Source: Streptantibioticus parmotrematis (GTDB lineage Bacteria > Actinomycetota > Actinomycetes > Streptomycetales > Streptomycetaceae). Taken from it: a stretch of 64,000 nt of DNA. Within the stretch, counting starts at the first letter, position 1. Each line of letters begins with the position of its first letter. The stretch spans positions 186,001 through 250,000 of the forward strand of contig NZ_JAINVZ010000002.1 in NCBI RefSeq assembly GCF_019890615.1, written 5' to 3'. Below are positions 35,246-44,827 of this stretch, in pieces. Under the pieces are notes generated by a model that ran no database searches, was not told where the DNA came from, and saw only the letters and a program-made list of their open reading frames with translations. The translations under genes and the position numbers were made by a program.

Positions 35246-35839
35246 ATGAGCGCACTCCCCATCGAGCCGCCGCAGGATGACGGTTACAGCTGGGACGAGC
35301 TTGTCGGGATCTGGGCGACGATGGACCATCCCGAGGGCTGCAAGGTGGAGATCATCGATGGGAGCATCACGGTGACGCCATCGCCGGCCAATCAGCACTC
35401 CAGCATCGTCTTCAAACTGCTGCGCATGCTCGTCAAGGCCATCCCGGACGAACTCGGCGTGTACACAACCCTGGATGTCGCCGTGCCCGCGTACGGCAAC
35501 CTCTACGTCCCCGACCTGGTCGTCATCCCAGAGGACGTCGTCGACCACACCCCTGGTCACTACGTCGCGGCTGATCAGGTGCTGCTGGCCATCGAGGTCA
35601 CCTCGCCGTCGAACGCCAGGCGCGACCGCATCACGAAGCTCGCGGGATACGCGACAGGCGGCGTTCCCCTCTACCTCCTGGTCGACCGCTGGGCACCGGG
35701 CGGCCCGCTGGTCACGCTCTTCGGAGAGCCGGAGGAACACACGTACAAGACCTTGCAGACGGCCAAGTTCGGCGACCAGGTCCACCTTCCGGCGCCTTTC
35801 GACCTCACGATCGACACCGGAGCCTTTCCGGGGAGTTGA
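35246..35839 (+). CDS. Uma2 family endonuclease-like protein
   Basis: A 197-residue DUF820/Uma2 protein with a PD-(D/E)XK-like core: GCKVEIIDGSITVTPSP near the start, VPDLVVIPE (PD), and LLAIEVTSPSNARRD (E-V-TSPS). These proteins are numerous in Streptomyces and their cellular role is unknown. AAGGAGA lies 5 bases before the ATG at 35246. It converges with the MFS gene with a 6-bp gap. Confidence 0.85.
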   Translation: MSALPIEPPQDDGYSWDELVGIWATMDHPEGCKVEIIDGSITVTPSPANQHSSIVFKLLRMLVKAIPDELGVYTTLDVAVPAYGNLYVPDLVVIPEDVVDHTPGHYVAADQVLLAIEVTSPSNARRDRITKLAGYATGGVPLYLLVDRWAPGGPLVTLFGEPEEHTYKTLQTAKFGDQVHLPAPFDLTIDTGAFPGS

Positions 35840-35845
35840 CGGGTT

Positions 35846-37117
35846 TCACGCGGTCCGCACGCGGGTCGGACTCCTGCGGGCCGCCCGGGTGCCGTACAGC
35901 GTGATGCCCGTCGCGGCCACCATCGCCGTCAGGCCCACCGCTACCGTGCCGGGCCAGCCGTCGCCGTGGTACGCGGTCGCGCCGACCATGCCGCCCACGC
36001 TGTTGCCGATGTAGTACGCCGTCAGGTAGAGCGCCGAGGCCTGCGCTCGGGCCGCCTTCGCGGTGTGACCCACCGCCCCGGAGGCGGTCGCGTGCCCCAC
36101 GAAGAACCCGGCCGTGATCAGCACCAGACCACCCAGCACCGCGGCCAGCGACGCCAGCAGCGTCAGCCCGAGCCCCGCGGCCACCAGCGTGATCCCCACG
36201 TACAGCGCGCCGCGCCGCCCGACTCCCGCCACCAGGCGACCGGTCGCCGCGCTGGACGCCGTGCCGACCAGGTAGACCAGGAAGATCGCCCCGACCAGCC
36301 CCTCGGGCAGGTCGAACGGCGCCGCGGTCAGCCGGTAGCCGAGCACGGTGTAGACCGAGCCGAAGACCGCCATGAACAGCATGCCCAGCAGATACAGCCG
36401 CACCAGCAGCGGATTGCCCAGGTGGCCGCCGACGGTACGGGCCAGCGCACGCGGCGAGATCGGCGCGGGACGGAAGTGCCGCGCCTTCGGCGCCAGCAGG
36501 ACGAACGCCACCGCGCACGCCAGCGACAGCACGCCCAGCACGCCGAGCGCCACCCGCCAGCCCGCGACCTGCGTGACGAAGCCCGCGATGACCCGCGAGC
36601 ACATGCCGCCGATGCTGTTGCCCGCCACGTACAGCCCGATCGCGGAGGCGATCGCGGCCTGCGAGACCTCCTCCGCCAGGTACGCCATCGCGGTCGCGGG
36701 CAGTCCGGCCAGCGCGACGCCCTGAAGGGTGCGCAGCACGACCAGCGTGGTCAGGTCCGGCGCGAACGGCACCGCGAGCCCGATCAGCGCGGCGCTGAAG
36801 ACGGAGGCGGCCATCACCGGCACCCGGCCGAAGCGTTCCGACAGCGCGGACAGCGGGATCAGCGCCACCGCGAGGCCGGCGGTCGTCATCGCCACCGTGA
36901 GACTGGCCTGCGCCGGGGTCACCCGCAGGCTCTGCGAGATCGCGGGCAGCACGCCCTGGGTCGAGTACAGCAGCAGGAAGGTCGCGGTGCCCGCGGCGAA
37001 CAGCGCGAGGATCGCCCGGCGGTACGCGGAGGTGCCGGGCAACAGCTTGGTGTCCGAAGGGAGTTGGGCAGCGAGAATGGCGGCGTCGCGCGCCGCCCCG
37101 GTATCCGCGGAAGGCAT
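35846..37117 (-). CDS. MFS transporter
   Basis: A 423-residue major facilitator with 12 TM helices in two bundles. The loop 2-3 motif is LSALSERFGRVPVMAAS, with the long hydrophobic helices expected. It resembles the inner-membrane YybF/YnfM-type drug or metabolite transporters (GVLPAISQSLRVTPAQASLTVAMTTAGLA). It lies divergent to a LysR regulator with a 62-bp gap, so it is probably the regulated target. Substrate unknown. Confidence 0.9.
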   Translation of the reverse strand: MPSADTGAARDAAILAAQLPSDTKLLPGTSAYRRAILALFAAGTATFLLLYSTQGVLPAISQSLRVTPAQASLTVAMTTAGLAVALIPLSALSERFGRVPVMAASVFSAALIGLAVPFAPDLTTLVVLRTLQGVALAGLPATAMAYLAEEVSQAAIASAIGLYVAGNSIGGMCSRVIAGFVTQVAGWRVALGVLGVLSLACAVAFVLLAPKARHFRPAPISPRALARTVGGHLGNPLLVRLYLLGMLFMAVFGSVYTVLGYRLTAAPFDLPEGLVGAIFLVYLVGTASSAATGRLVAGVGRRGALYVGITLVAAGLGLTLLASLAAVLGGLVLITAGFFVGHATASGAVGHTAKAARAQASALYLTAYYIGNSVGGMVGATAYHGDGWPGTVAVGLTAMVAATGITLYGTRAARRSPTRVRTA

Positions 37118-37179
37118 GCTTCGACGCTACGGCGGCGCCTTTCATGCGTCCAATGCACGAATGACCGATAATCGATGCT

Positions 37180-38181
37180 GTGGTGCATGAAGACAGGTCA
37201 GCGCGGTCGGTGTCACGCGGTCGCAAAGAAGAAGACATTTCCGTGACGAATTCCGTGGCGCACCCCGAGCACGGCGAGGTGGCGTGGGACGGGTTGCTGG
37301 CGCCCCGGCTCGCGCAGTTCGCCGCCGTCGCCCGGCACGAGCACGTGACGCGGGCCGCGCAGCAGCTCGGCGTGCCGCAGTCCACCCTCAGCCGCGCGAT
37401 GGCCCGGCTGGAGGCCGACCTCGAGGTCACGCTCTTCGCCCGGCACGGCCGCACCGTCTCGCTCACCCCGGCGGGCCGCGCCTTCCTCGCCTCGGTGGAC
37501 CGCGCGCTGGACGGGGTGCGGCGGGCCGCGGAGGAGGTACGGGCCGACGCCGACCCGGACAGCGGCAAGGTGGCGTTCGGCTTCCTGCACACGCTGGGCC
37601 CGGAGACGGTGCCCAGTCTGCTGCGGGAGTTCCGGGCGGACCATCCCCGGGTGCGCTTCCAGCTCGTACAGAACTACGGAGAGGCGATGCTGGAACGGCT
37701 GCGCGCGGGAGACCTGGACCTGTGCCTGACCGCGCCGCTGCCGGACGCGCCGGACCTGGTGGTGCGGTCACTGGACGAGCAGCGGCTGCGGCTGGTCGTC
37801 CCGGAGGGCCACCGGCTGGCCGGGCGCAAGCGGGTGCGGGTCGCGGAGGCGGAGGGGGAGTGGTTCGTGACCCTGGAGACGGGTTACGGGCTGCGGCGCA
37901 TCACCGACGCGCTGTGCGAGGAGGCGGGCTTCACCCCGAAGGTCGCCTTCGAGGGCGAGGAGGCGGAGACGCTGCGCGGCCTGGTCGCGGCGGGCCTGGG
38001 CGTCGCCCTGCTCCCGCCGCCCGCGGTCCCGCGCCCCGGCGTCGTCGAACTCGCGGTCACCGCCCCGAAGGCCGTCCGCGAGATCGGCGTGGCCTGGCTG
38101 GAAGGCCACCCCGACACCCCACCGGTAACCGCCTTCAAACGCTTCCTCCTCGCCAGACGGGGGCGCTTGCTGCCGCGCTAG
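37180..38181 (+). CDS. LysR-family transcriptional regulator
   Basis: A 333-residue LysR protein: winged helix (FAAVARHEHVTRAAQQLGVPQSTLSRAMARLEADLEVTLFARHGRTVSLTPAGRAFL, given here as its two ends FAAVARHEHVT and VSLTPAGRAFL) and a ligand-binding domain with two lobes. The GTG at 37180 and a GTG at 37243 are both possible starts; the HTH begins about residue 45 from the first. The divergent gap contains ATGCAC (37154) and GTGCAT (37183) as an inverted repeat, a candidate site. It probably controls the divergent MFS gene. Confidence 0.87.
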   Translation: MVHEDRSARSVSRGRKEEDISVTNSVAHPEHGEVAWDGLLAPRLAQFAAVARHEHVTRAAQQLGVPQSTLSRAMARLEADLEVTLFARHGRTVSLTPAGRAFLASVDRALDGVRRAAEEVRADADPDSGKVAFGFLHTLGPETVPSLLREFRADHPRVRFQLVQNYGEAMLERLRAGDLDLCLTAPLPDAPDLVVRSLDEQRLRLVVPEGHRLAGRKRVRVAEAEGEWFVTLETGYGLRRITDALCEEAGFTPKVAFEGEEAETLRGLVAAGLGVALLPPPAVPRPGVVELAVTAPKAVREIGVAWLEGHPDTPPVTAFKRFLLARRGRLLPR

Positions 38182-38227
38182 ACGTCACCGGGCGGGCGTC
38201 ACCGGGCGGGGCGTGCGCCTCCTTCGC

Positions 38228-38974
38228 TCACCGCCCCCGTCCGAACCCCGACGCCAGGGGCATGCGCAGGCCGAGCGGCGGGGGTGCGGCCAGGGCGTCG
38301 ACGACCGGGCGGGACAGCGGGTGGGCGCACAGGGTGCCGAGGGTGAAGTCCTGGGTCAACGCGAGGACTTCGGGGCGGTGGTGGCGGAGGGCGTGGCCGT
38401 CGGAGTGGACCTCGAAGCGGCAGACGTCGGGGTTGATCTTCTTGGCCCGCGCCGCGTACCGGTACGACAGTTCAGGGTCGCAGGCCGAGTCGTCCGTGCC
38501 GTGGGCGATCAGCACGTGGCGGCCGGCGAGCTGTTTCACCGGATCGGGTTCCGGGCCGGGCGGCAGCCAGGGGGCGAGGGCGACGACCGCGTTGACGGCC
38601 GGATGGCCCGCCGCGTGCAGGGCCGCCCGCGCCCCCATGTCGTAGCCGACCAGGCACACCGGCACGTCCCCGTACCGCCGCACGATCTCGTCGGCCGCCC
38701 AGGCCGCGTCCTGCGCCGGATGCGCGTGGCCGCCGTTCCAGCCGCGGAAGCGGTAGCGCACGACGTGGGCGACCAGCCCGTCGTCCGCCCCGGCGCGGGC
38801 CAGCCGCCGCACGATCGGGCGGACCGCCGCGGTGGACAGCGCGGAGCCGTGCCGGGTGCTCACCGGCAGCGCCGCCGGCAGCACGATCACCGCCGCGCGC
38901 ACGCCGCGGACCGCGTCGGCGCCCACCGCGCGCCCGAGCCGGGCACCACGTACAGGCAAAGCTTGCGAAGCCAT
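38228..38974 (-). CDS. Alpha/beta hydrolase
   Basis: A 248-residue hydrolase of the dienelactone/lysophospholipase-like fold. Visible are the strand [36 protein letters not shown], a nucleophile-elbow-like [17 protein letters not shown] where Asp replaces the usual Ser, an acid [13 protein letters not shown], and a late His in [11 protein letters not shown]. The Asp at the nucleophile place (GYDMG) would fit a haloalkane-dehalogenase-like or inactive enzyme. ATG at 38974 follows AAGG by 8 bases. It converges with LysR. Confidence 0.72.
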   Translation of the reverse strand: MASQALPVRGARLGRAVGADAVRGVRAAVIVLPAALPVSTRHGSALSTAAVRPIVRRLARAGADDGLVAHVVRYRFRGWNGGHAHPAQDAAWAADEIVRRYGDVPVCLVGYDMGARAALHAAGHPAVNAVVALAPWLPPGPEPDPVKQLAGRHVLIAHGTDDSACDPELSYRYAARAKKINPDVCRFEVHSDGHALRHHRPEVLALTQDFTLGTLCAHPLSRPVVDALAAPPPLGLRMPLASGFGRGR

Positions 38975-39067
38975 GGCAAAACCTTGGCAGAAGGATCGGT
39001 GGTCACCACCTGGCCAGTAGGTCAATCTTCGGTATCAGAACGCCTCCAGCACCTTCTTCGGCCACGG

Positions 39068-39090
39068 TCTACGCGCGTAGGGGCTACCAT
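39068..39090 (+). promoter_or_regulatory. Adenosine deaminase promoter with nucleoside-regulon palindrome
   Basis: TCTACGCGCGTAGG (39068-39081) lies directly upstream of a -10 TACCAT (39085-39090). The ATG at 39097 is 7 bases after the -10, so the message is probably leaderless and the operator blocks the -35/-10 spacer. Confidence 0.75.
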
Positions 39091-39096
39091 CGGCCG

Positions 39097-40410
39097 ATGC
39101 AGAGCGAGAACCGTCACGCCGGTGAGACCGGCACGCCGCACACCGCGGCCGAGACCGCCCCGCGCGCCGGCGCCGGGGCCGCCGTACGAGCCGCCGACGC
39201 CGCCCGCCCGGGCACGGCGCTCGTCACCCCCGCGACCGCCACCGCCGAGCGCATCGTGCGCGCTCCCAAGGTGCTGCTCCACGACCACCTCGACGGCGGC
39301 CTGCGCCCCTCGACGGTGATCGAACTCGCCGACGCGGTCGGCTACCGCGACCTGCCGGAGACCGAACCGGGCAAGCTCGCCGAGTGGTTCCGCGAGGCCG
39401 CGGACTCCCCGGCCAAGGCGCAGGGCGACGACGGCGGCAAGGGCCTGGAACGCTACCTGGAGACCTTCGCCCACACCTGCGCCGTGATGCAGACCCGTGA
39501 CGCGCTCTTCCGGGTCGCCGCCGAGTGCGCCGAGGACCTGGCGGCCGACGGCGTGGTCTACGCCGAGATCCGCTACGCCCCCGAGCAGCACCTGGAGGCG
39601 GGCCTGTCCCTCGAAGAGGTCGTCGAGGCCGTCAACGAGGGCTTCCGGGAGGGCGAGCGCCGCGCGCTGGCCGCCGGCAACCGCATCCGGGTCGGCGCGC
39701 TGCTGACCGCGATGCGCCACGCGGCCCGTTCGCTGGAGATCGCCGAACTCGCCAACCGCTACCGCGACCTGGGCGTCGTCGGCTTCGACATCGCGGGCGC
39801 GGAGGCCGGGTTCCCTCCCACCCGCCACCTCGACGCCTTCGAGTACCTCAAGCGGGAGAACAACCACTTCACCATCCACGCCGGTGAGGCGTTCGGCCTG
39901 CCGTCGATCTGGCAGGCGCTCCAGTGGTGCGGCGCGGACCGGCTGGGTCACGGCGTGCGGCTGATCGACGACATCCACGTCGCCGAGGACGGCACGGTCA
40001 AGCTGGGACGCCTCGCCTCCTACGTGCGCGACAAGCGCGTCCCGCTGGAGCTGTGCCCGACCTCCAACCTCCAGACGGGCGCGGCCCCTTCGTACGAGCG
40101 GCACCCGATCGGCCTGCTGCGCGCGCTGCACTTCCGGGTCACCGTCAACACCGACAACCGGCTGATGAGCGCGACCACCATGAGCCGCGAGTTCGGCCAT
40201 CTGGTGGACGCCTTCGGCTACACGCTGGACGACCTGGAATGGATCACCGTCAATTCGATGAAGTCCGCCTTCATTCCTTTTGATGAACGTCTGGCCATGA
40301 TCAACGACGTCATCAAGCCGGGTTACGCCGAGTTGAAGGCCGAATGGCTGTTCCAGCACGCGGCCGGATCATCGGGCGTGGCCAGCGGTTCCGCCACGCC
40401 CGGCGCGTAA
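39097..40410 (+). CDS. add: Adenosine deaminase
   Basis: Deaminates adenosine and deoxyadenosine to inosine and deoxyinosine. The 437-residue protein has an Ala-rich N-terminal extension of about 55 residues, then the zinc HxH in [49 protein letters not shown], and [17 protein letters not shown]. Strong operator and probable leaderless start. The extension looks unlike E. coli ADA, and a downstream start is possible, but the TACCAT box supports 39097. Confidence 0.94.
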   Translation: MQSENRHAGETGTPHTAAETAPRAGAGAAVRAADAARPGTALVTPATATAERIVRAPKVLLHDHLDGGLRPSTVIELADAVGYRDLPETEPGKLAEWFREAADSPAKAQGDDGGKGLERYLETFAHTCAVMQTRDALFRVAAECAEDLAADGVVYAEIRYAPEQHLEAGLSLEEVVEAVNEGFREGERRALAAGNRIRVGALLTAMRHAARSLEIAELANRYRDLGVVGFDIAGAEAGFPPTRHLDAFEYLKRENNHFTIHAGEAFGLPSIWQALQWCGADRLGHGVRLIDDIHVAEDGTVKLGRLASYVRDKRVPLELCPTSNLQTGAAPSYERHPIGLLRALHFRVTVNTDNRLMSATTMSREFGHLVDAFGYTLDDLEWITVNSMKSAFIPFDERLAMINDVIKPGYAELKAEWLFQHAAGSSGVASGSATPGA

Positions 40411-40649
40411 CGCGGCGGCGGCGGGGAACCGCCCGAACGAGGCGGGAAGGCCGGAGTCACGCGTGAGGCGCGCGGCCCCGGCCCGTTGTTTGCGCGGCGT
40501 GGCGCACCTGGCTAGCGTCTGACGAACGGTGATCACACCTTCACCCGTCGTGATCACCACTTTTCCGCGGTAACGGTAGCGGTCCGCACGCCATCGCGGG
40601 CCGGCGCACGCCATCGCCGACACAAGCCATCGTTCGAGGATGTAATTCG

Positions 40650-40970
40650 ATGAAGACCGGAACCATCAAGACCCTCGGTGCCGCCGCTCTCGGCGTGGCC
40701 TTCGCCGCCGCGGCCGCCGGCTCGGCCAGCGCGGCCCCGGCGCTCCCGTCGGTGCCCGCCGCGGACCCGGCCTCCGCTCTCGACGCGCTCACCACCCAGC
40801 TGCCGGTCGACCAGGTCTCCAACCTGGTCCCGGGTGCCGCCCAGGCCACCGACGCGGTCAAGGGCGTCGTGCACAACGCCCCGGCGACCCTCGCCGCCGC
40901 CAACGGCGGTGGCCTGCTGGGCGGTCTGCCGGTCGGCAACCTGAGCGGCTCGCTCCCGCTGGGCGGCTGA
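40650..40970 (+). CDS. Small secreted protein of unknown function
   Basis: A 106-residue protein with a clear signal peptide (MKTGTIKTLGAAALGVAFAA ending near SASAAP). The mature part is Ala/Leu/Pro-rich with TTQLPVDQVSNLVPGAAQ and a Gly-rich end (GLLGGLPVGNLSGSLPLGG). GAGGA at 40636 precedes the ATG. It lacks Cys and any recognised domain. A second protein at 46935-47294 has the same size, a signal peptide and a similar VTNLLPG. The 239-bp region before it holds its promoter, not located. Confidence 0.75.
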   Translation: MKTGTIKTLGAAALGVAFAAAAAGSASAAPALPSVPAADPASALDALTTQLPVDQVSNLVPGAAQATDAVKGVVHNAPATLAAANGGGLLGGLPVGNLSGSLPLGG

Positions 40971-41029
40971 CACCCGCACGCCAACGGCACCGACGCGCCG
41001 CCGACCGCGAGCGCGTCGCATGTCCGGAA

Positions 41030-41061
41030 ACGGGCCGTGCTCCTTCACGGGCGCGGCCCGT
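41030..41061. terminator. 11-bp hairpin between converging genes
   Basis: ACGGGCCGTGC (41030-41040) and GCGCGGCCCGT (41051-41061) pair with one G-U. It separates the secreted-protein gene and the VanZ gene. Confidence 0.75.
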
Positions 41062-41097
41062 TGGCGTACCCGCGCGGTCGCGGCCGGGGCTCGTGGG

Positions 41098-41754
41098 CTA
41101 CGGCACCAGCCGCACCGACGGCATCGCGGCACCGGAACCGGCCCCCGCGCCCGCCACCGGACCCGGCCCCGCCGCACCCACCGGACCCGAACCCGCAGCG
41201 CCCGCTCCCGCCGTCCCCACGGCCGCGTCGGTCGTCCACGCCTCGGCGGCCTGTCCGTAGCCGCGCCGCCGCAGCGCCGCGCGGGCCGCCGGGACCACCG
41301 CGAGGTGCGCCAGCACCACCCCGAGCGTGTTGAGCAGCACCACGTCCACGTCGAAGACCGAACCGGCCATCCCGGTCCGCACGACCTCCGCGCCGAACGC
41401 CAGCATCAGCCCGCCGAACGCGGTGCGCGCGAAGGAGCCCGGCGCCGAAGTGGTCACCCGCCCGCCGGCCAGCGGTAGCAGCACGCCCAGCGGCGCCAGC
41501 AGCGACAGCCCGGTGGCGAGGTGGTGCACGGCGGCGGCCGGGCCGAGTTCCAGGTACTGCCGGATGGTGTGCAGCGGCACCACGCTCCCGGCCGGGACCC
41601 AGGTGCCCGACATCGGGCGCAGCGCCAGCAGGTAGACGGCGACGAGGTGGAGTGCGACGAGAGCGGCGCCCACCGGACGCGCCCACCTCAGGGACGGCTG
41701 TCGCCCGCCGCTGCGTGTGGTCCGCTCGTCGACGGAAAGTACTTCTCGCTGCAC
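41098..41754 (-). CDS. VanZ family membrane protein
   Basis: A 218-residue membrane protein with four to five TM helices, matching VanZ-like proteins (LVALHLVAVYLLALRPMSGTW; PLHTIRQYLELG; a FDVDVVLLNTLGVVLAHL helix where the family has a conserved D-V..N-xxG). The C-terminal Ala/Gly tail is low complexity. The GTG at 41754 is the only N-terminal start that keeps the first helix. Function is unknown outside teicoplanin-resistance VanZ; here it lies downstream of the AfsQ2-lipoprotein genes. Confidence 0.82.
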   Translation of the reverse strand: MQREVLSVDERTTRSGGRQPSLRWARPVGAALVALHLVAVYLLALRPMSGTWVPAGSVVPLHTIRQYLELGPAAAVHHLATGLSLLAPLGVLLPLAGGRVTTSAPGSFARTAFGGLMLAFGAEVVRTGMAGSVFDVDVVLLNTLGVVLAHLAVVPAARAALRRRGYGQAAEAWTTDAAVGTAGAGAAGSGPVGAAGPGPVAGAGAGSGAAMPSVRLVP

Positions 41755-41850
41755 GTCAAGTATGGACGCCGCGGTAGAAGTGCCGGTTCCGTGAAAGCCG
41801 GTGCGACGCCGGTCACGTCCGCCGCGCCTCCCTCGTCCTGCGGGAGCGTC

Positions 41851-42513
41851 CTACGACGCGGGCTTGCCCGCCGTCGTCCCCGCGTCCGGCACCGTGCGCA
41901 TCGTCTCGTCGCAGGTGTAACGCCGCGGCGGGACGTGCGGGTCGGGCCCGCCCAGCACCACCGTGCGGCCCGTGTCGCCCGCCGGGGTCCCCGCGAAGGT
42001 GCACACCAGCTGGCCCATCGCGTACGAGGGCAGGTCGTCGGGGTCCTGGTCGAGGCGGAGCGTCGCGGCCGGGTCGCCGGTCGCGGGCCCGACCACCTGG
42101 AGCCCGCCGGGCACCTCGGTGGCGAAGCCGCCCTTCTCCTCGGCCTGGTCCGGCTTGCGCTCCAGCTCGGCCAGCAGCAGCTGCGCCGCCGTCAGCCGGT
42201 CCGACTGGTTCAACGCCTTTTCCGGAACGGCACGTTGGACCGGCGAGACCCGCTGGCTGCACACCAGGTAGACCTCGACCGACGTCAGGCCCGACGTGTC
42301 GCCCGGGGCTGTCGCCCGCGGCAGCGCGCACGACACCCGGGTCGGCGCGGGCCCGGCGTCCACCGGCACGGCCGTGGCCCTGATCCCGCAGCCCGCCGCG
42401 GCGCCGCCCAGCACCGCCAGGCCCAGCGTCAGCCGCAGCGCCCGCCGCACGGCCCGGGACGCCGCCCCGGCCGCCGTCGTCTCGTGGGCGGGGCCGGTCG
42501 TCGTGCGTCTCAC
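41851..42513 (-). CDS. AfsQ-associated lipoprotein
   Basis: A 220-residue lipoprotein. Signal segment RLTLGLAVLGG ends at the lipobox AAGC (about residue 42), then CGIRATAVPVDAGP. The mature part resembles the GerMN/LpqB-like domain of the lipoprotein that sits beside AfsQ1/AfsQ2 in Streptomyces (VSCALPRATAP, SVEVYLVCSQRVSPVQR, RLTAAQLLLAELE). It overlaps afsQ2 by 4 bp (GTGA), so it is coupled to the sensor kinase and may report an extracytoplasmic signal to it. Confidence 0.82.
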   Translation of the reverse strand: MRRTTTGPAHETTAAGAASRAVRRALRLTLGLAVLGGAAAGCGIRATAVPVDAGPAPTRVSCALPRATAPGDTSGLTSVEVYLVCSQRVSPVQRAVPEKALNQSDRLTAAQLLLAELERKPDQAEEKGGFATEVPGGLQVVGPATGDPAATLRLDQDPDDLPSYAMGQLVCTFAGTPAGDTGRTVVLGGPDPHVPPRRYTCDETMRTVPDAGTTAGKPAS

Positions 42514-44144
42514 CGCTGCCCCCCGTTCGCCTCGCCGTTGTGGCCGTCGTGTGCCGCGTCGCCGTTGTCGCCGCCGTGGTCGTCGTCGCCGTCGTGCTCC
42601 TCGCCTTCCGGCGGGGGGATCGGTAGCCGCAGGGTGAACTCCGCGCCGCCTTCGGGGCGGTTGGCGGCGGTGATGTCGCCGCCGTGGATGTGGGCGTTCG
42701 CCATGGCGATGGACAGGCCCAGGCCGCTGCCCTCGCTGCGGGCCCGGGAGGCGTCCGCCTTGTAGAAGCGGTCGAAGACGTGCGGCAGCACCTCTTCCGG
42801 GATGCCGGGCCCGTTGTCCGAGACGCGCACCACCAGTCCGGTCCCTCTCCCACCACCACCCTCGACGGAGGCGCTTCGCGCCACGCCTTCGTCGGGGCCC
42901 TCGGTGCGTACCGTGACGCGGACCGGAGAGCCGCCGTGCTTGAGGGCGTTGCCGATCAGGTTGGCCAGGACGACGTCGAGGCGGCGCGGGTCGAGGCGGA
43001 CCAGGATGCCGCGCGGCGCGTCGAGTTCGACCGCGTCCAGCCAGGCGCGGGCGTCGATGCAGGCGGTCACCAGGTCGGCGACGTCGACCTCGTCGACGCG
43101 CAGCCTGGCGGTGCCCGCGTCGAAACGGGTGACCTCCATCAGGTTCTCCACCAGGTCGCCGAGGCGCCGGGTCTCGGTGACCACCAGCCGCACCGCCGGG
43201 GCGATCATCGGGTCGAGGGAGTCCGCCTCGTCCTCCAGCACCTCGGTGACGGCGGTGATGGCGGTCAGCGGGGTGCGCAGTTCGTGCGACATGTCGGCGA
43301 CGAACCGCCGGGAGGCCGCCTCACGGTTGCTCAGATCCTCGACCTGGCGCTGCAACGCCTCCGCCGCGTTGTTGAACGTCCTTGACAACTCGGCCAGTTC
43401 GTCCGTGCCGGACACCCGCAGCCGGGTGTCGAGCCTGCCCTCGCCCAGCCTGCGCGCGGCCACGCTGAGGCGCTGCACCGGCCGCAGCACGGTGGACGCG
43501 GCGGCCTGCGCCAGCAGGGCGGCGCCGATCAGCGCCAGCGCGGTGGCGATCCCCAGCGACCAGGCGAGCGAGTTGAGGTCGCTGCGCTCGGCGGCCAGCG
43601 ACTTGTACATGTAGCCGGTCGGCCCGTCGCCGATCATCCGCGCGCCGCCGACCAGGTACGGGCGCCCGCCGGCCGTCGTGCGCTGCCAGTACAGGTGGTA
43701 CGCGTCGTGGTTGCCGTCGGTCAGCGGCCGGGCCTTGTCCACGGCCGTCCGCAGCGAGGCGGGCACCTGGGCGAGCGTGAAGGCGCCGTGGCCCGAACTG
43801 GCCGCGCAATGGGCGCCGTTGACGTCCGTGCCGAGCAGCAGGACCTGGTAGCTCTGGGTGTTGCTCGCCATCCGGTCGGCGGCTTCCTGCAACTCGTCGC
43901 AGGGCGCGTTCACCGGGAGCGAGCCCACGTTGCGCGTCATCGAGGCGCGGAAGTCGTCGAGCGCCGCGTTCTGGGCGCGGGTGAGCACCGCGTCGCGGTT
44001 GAGCCAGTACGCGATGCCCGACGCGGACACCGCCGCGGTCAGCGCGACCGCGGCGAACACCGCCAGCAGCCGCAGCCGCAGGCTGCCGAACCGCACCCGG
44101 GTCACCCAGGACAGCGCACGACGTGCCGTGGAGCGCGTCGTCAC
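42510..44144 (-). CDS. afsQ2: Sensor histidine kinase AfsQ2
   Basis: A 544-residue membrane histidine kinase. TM helices at about 20-45 and 165-185 flank an extracytoplasmic sensor. HAMP (VLRPVQRLSVAARRLGEG), HisKA with FVADMSHELRTPLTA, and HATPase with VLANLIGNALKHG (N), VSDNGPGIPEEV (G1) and GSGLGLSIAMANAHIHGG (G2) follow. The C-terminal tail is His/Asp/Asn-rich (HDGDDDHGG...). It pairs with AfsQ1, which S. coelicolor uses to control antibiotic production, nitrogen metabolism and sigQ. GTG at 44144 overlaps the afsQ1 stop (GTGA). Confidence 0.9.
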   Translation of the reverse strand: MTTRSTARRALSWVTRVRFGSLRLRLLAVFAAVALTAAVSASGIAYWLNRDAVLTRAQNAALDDFRASMTRNVGSLPVNAPCDELQEAADRMASNTQSYQVLLLGTDVNGAHCAASSGHGAFTLAQVPASLRTAVDKARPLTDGNHDAYHLYWQRTTAGGRPYLVGGARMIGDGPTGYMYKSLAAERSDLNSLAWSLGIATALALIGAALLAQAAASTVLRPVQRLSVAARRLGEGRLDTRLRVSGTDELAELSRTFNNAAEALQRQVEDLSNREAASRRFVADMSHELRTPLTAITAVTEVLEDEADSLDPMIAPAVRLVVTETRRLGDLVENLMEVTRFDAGTARLRVDEVDVADLVTACIDARAWLDAVELDAPRGILVRLDPRRLDVVLANLIGNALKHGGSPVRVTVRTEGPDEGVARSASVEGGGGRGTGLVVRVSDNGPGIPEEVLPHVFDRFYKADASRARSEGSGLGLSIAMANAHIHGGDITAANRPEGGAEFTLRLPIPPPEGEEHDGDDDHGGDNGDAAHDGHNGEANGGQR

Positions 44145-44827
44145 TGCGGCGGGTCCAGCCGGTAGCCGACGCCCCGCACCGTGCGGATCAGCCGGGGCGA
44201 GGACGGCACGTCCTCGACCTTGGCCCGCAGCCGCTGCACGCACGCGTCCACCAGCCGGGAGTCGCCGAGGTAGTCGTGCTCCCACACCAGGCGCAGCAAC
44301 TGCTGGCGGGACAGCGCCTGTCCGGGCCTGCGGCTCAGTTCCAGCAGCAACCGCAGCTCGGTGGGCGTCAGCTGGAGGTCCTCGCCGTCCTTGGTGACGG
44401 TCATCGCGGAGCGGTCGATGACGATCGAGCCGAACGCGGCGGCGTCGGTGCTGTCACGCTCGCCCCGGCGCAGCACGGCGCGGATGCGGGCGTCCAGCAC
44501 CCGCGGCTGGATCGGCTTGAGCACGTAGTCGTCGGCGCCGGACTCCAGGCCGACGACCACGTCGATGTCGTCGCTGCGCGCGGTCAGCAGGATGATCGGC
44601 AACTGGTCGGTACGCCGGATGCGGCGGCACACCTCGAACCCGTCGATGCCCGGCAGCATCACGTCCAGCACGACCAGGTCGGGGCGCTGCTCGCGCAGCC
44701 GTTCCAGACCCTCCTCACCGGTCGCGGCGGCCACCACACGGTGACCCTGTCGGGTCAGGGCGAGTTCGAGGCCGGTACGAATCGCGTCGTCGTCCTCGAT
44801 AAGCAACAGGTAGGGCACGCAGGCCAT
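44141..44827 (-). CDS. afsQ1: Response regulator AfsQ1
   Basis: OmpR-family response regulator; 228 residues from the ATG at 44827 (or 225 from a GTG at 44818). Receiver with acidic pocket IEDDDAIRTGLELAL, phospho-Asp55 (VVLDVMLPGIDGFEVCRRIRR) and Lys in DYVLKPI; winged helix ending SRLVDACVQRLRAKVEDVP and RTVRGVGYRLDPPQ. The near-verbatim match to my recall of S. coelicolor AfsQ1 supports the symbol. It is divergent from sigQ, with an AfsQ1-type box between them. Confidence 0.93.
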   Translation of the reverse strand: MACVPYLLLIEDDDAIRTGLELALTRQGHRVVAAATGEEGLERLREQRPDLVVLDVMLPGIDGFEVCRRIRRTDQLPIILLTARSDDIDVVVGLESGADDYVLKPIQPRVLDARIRAVLRRGERDSTDAAAFGSIVIDRSAMTVTKDGEDLQLTPTELRLLLELSRRPGQALSRQQLLRLVWEHDYLGDSRLVDACVQRLRAKVEDVPSSPRLIRTVRGVGYRLDPPQ

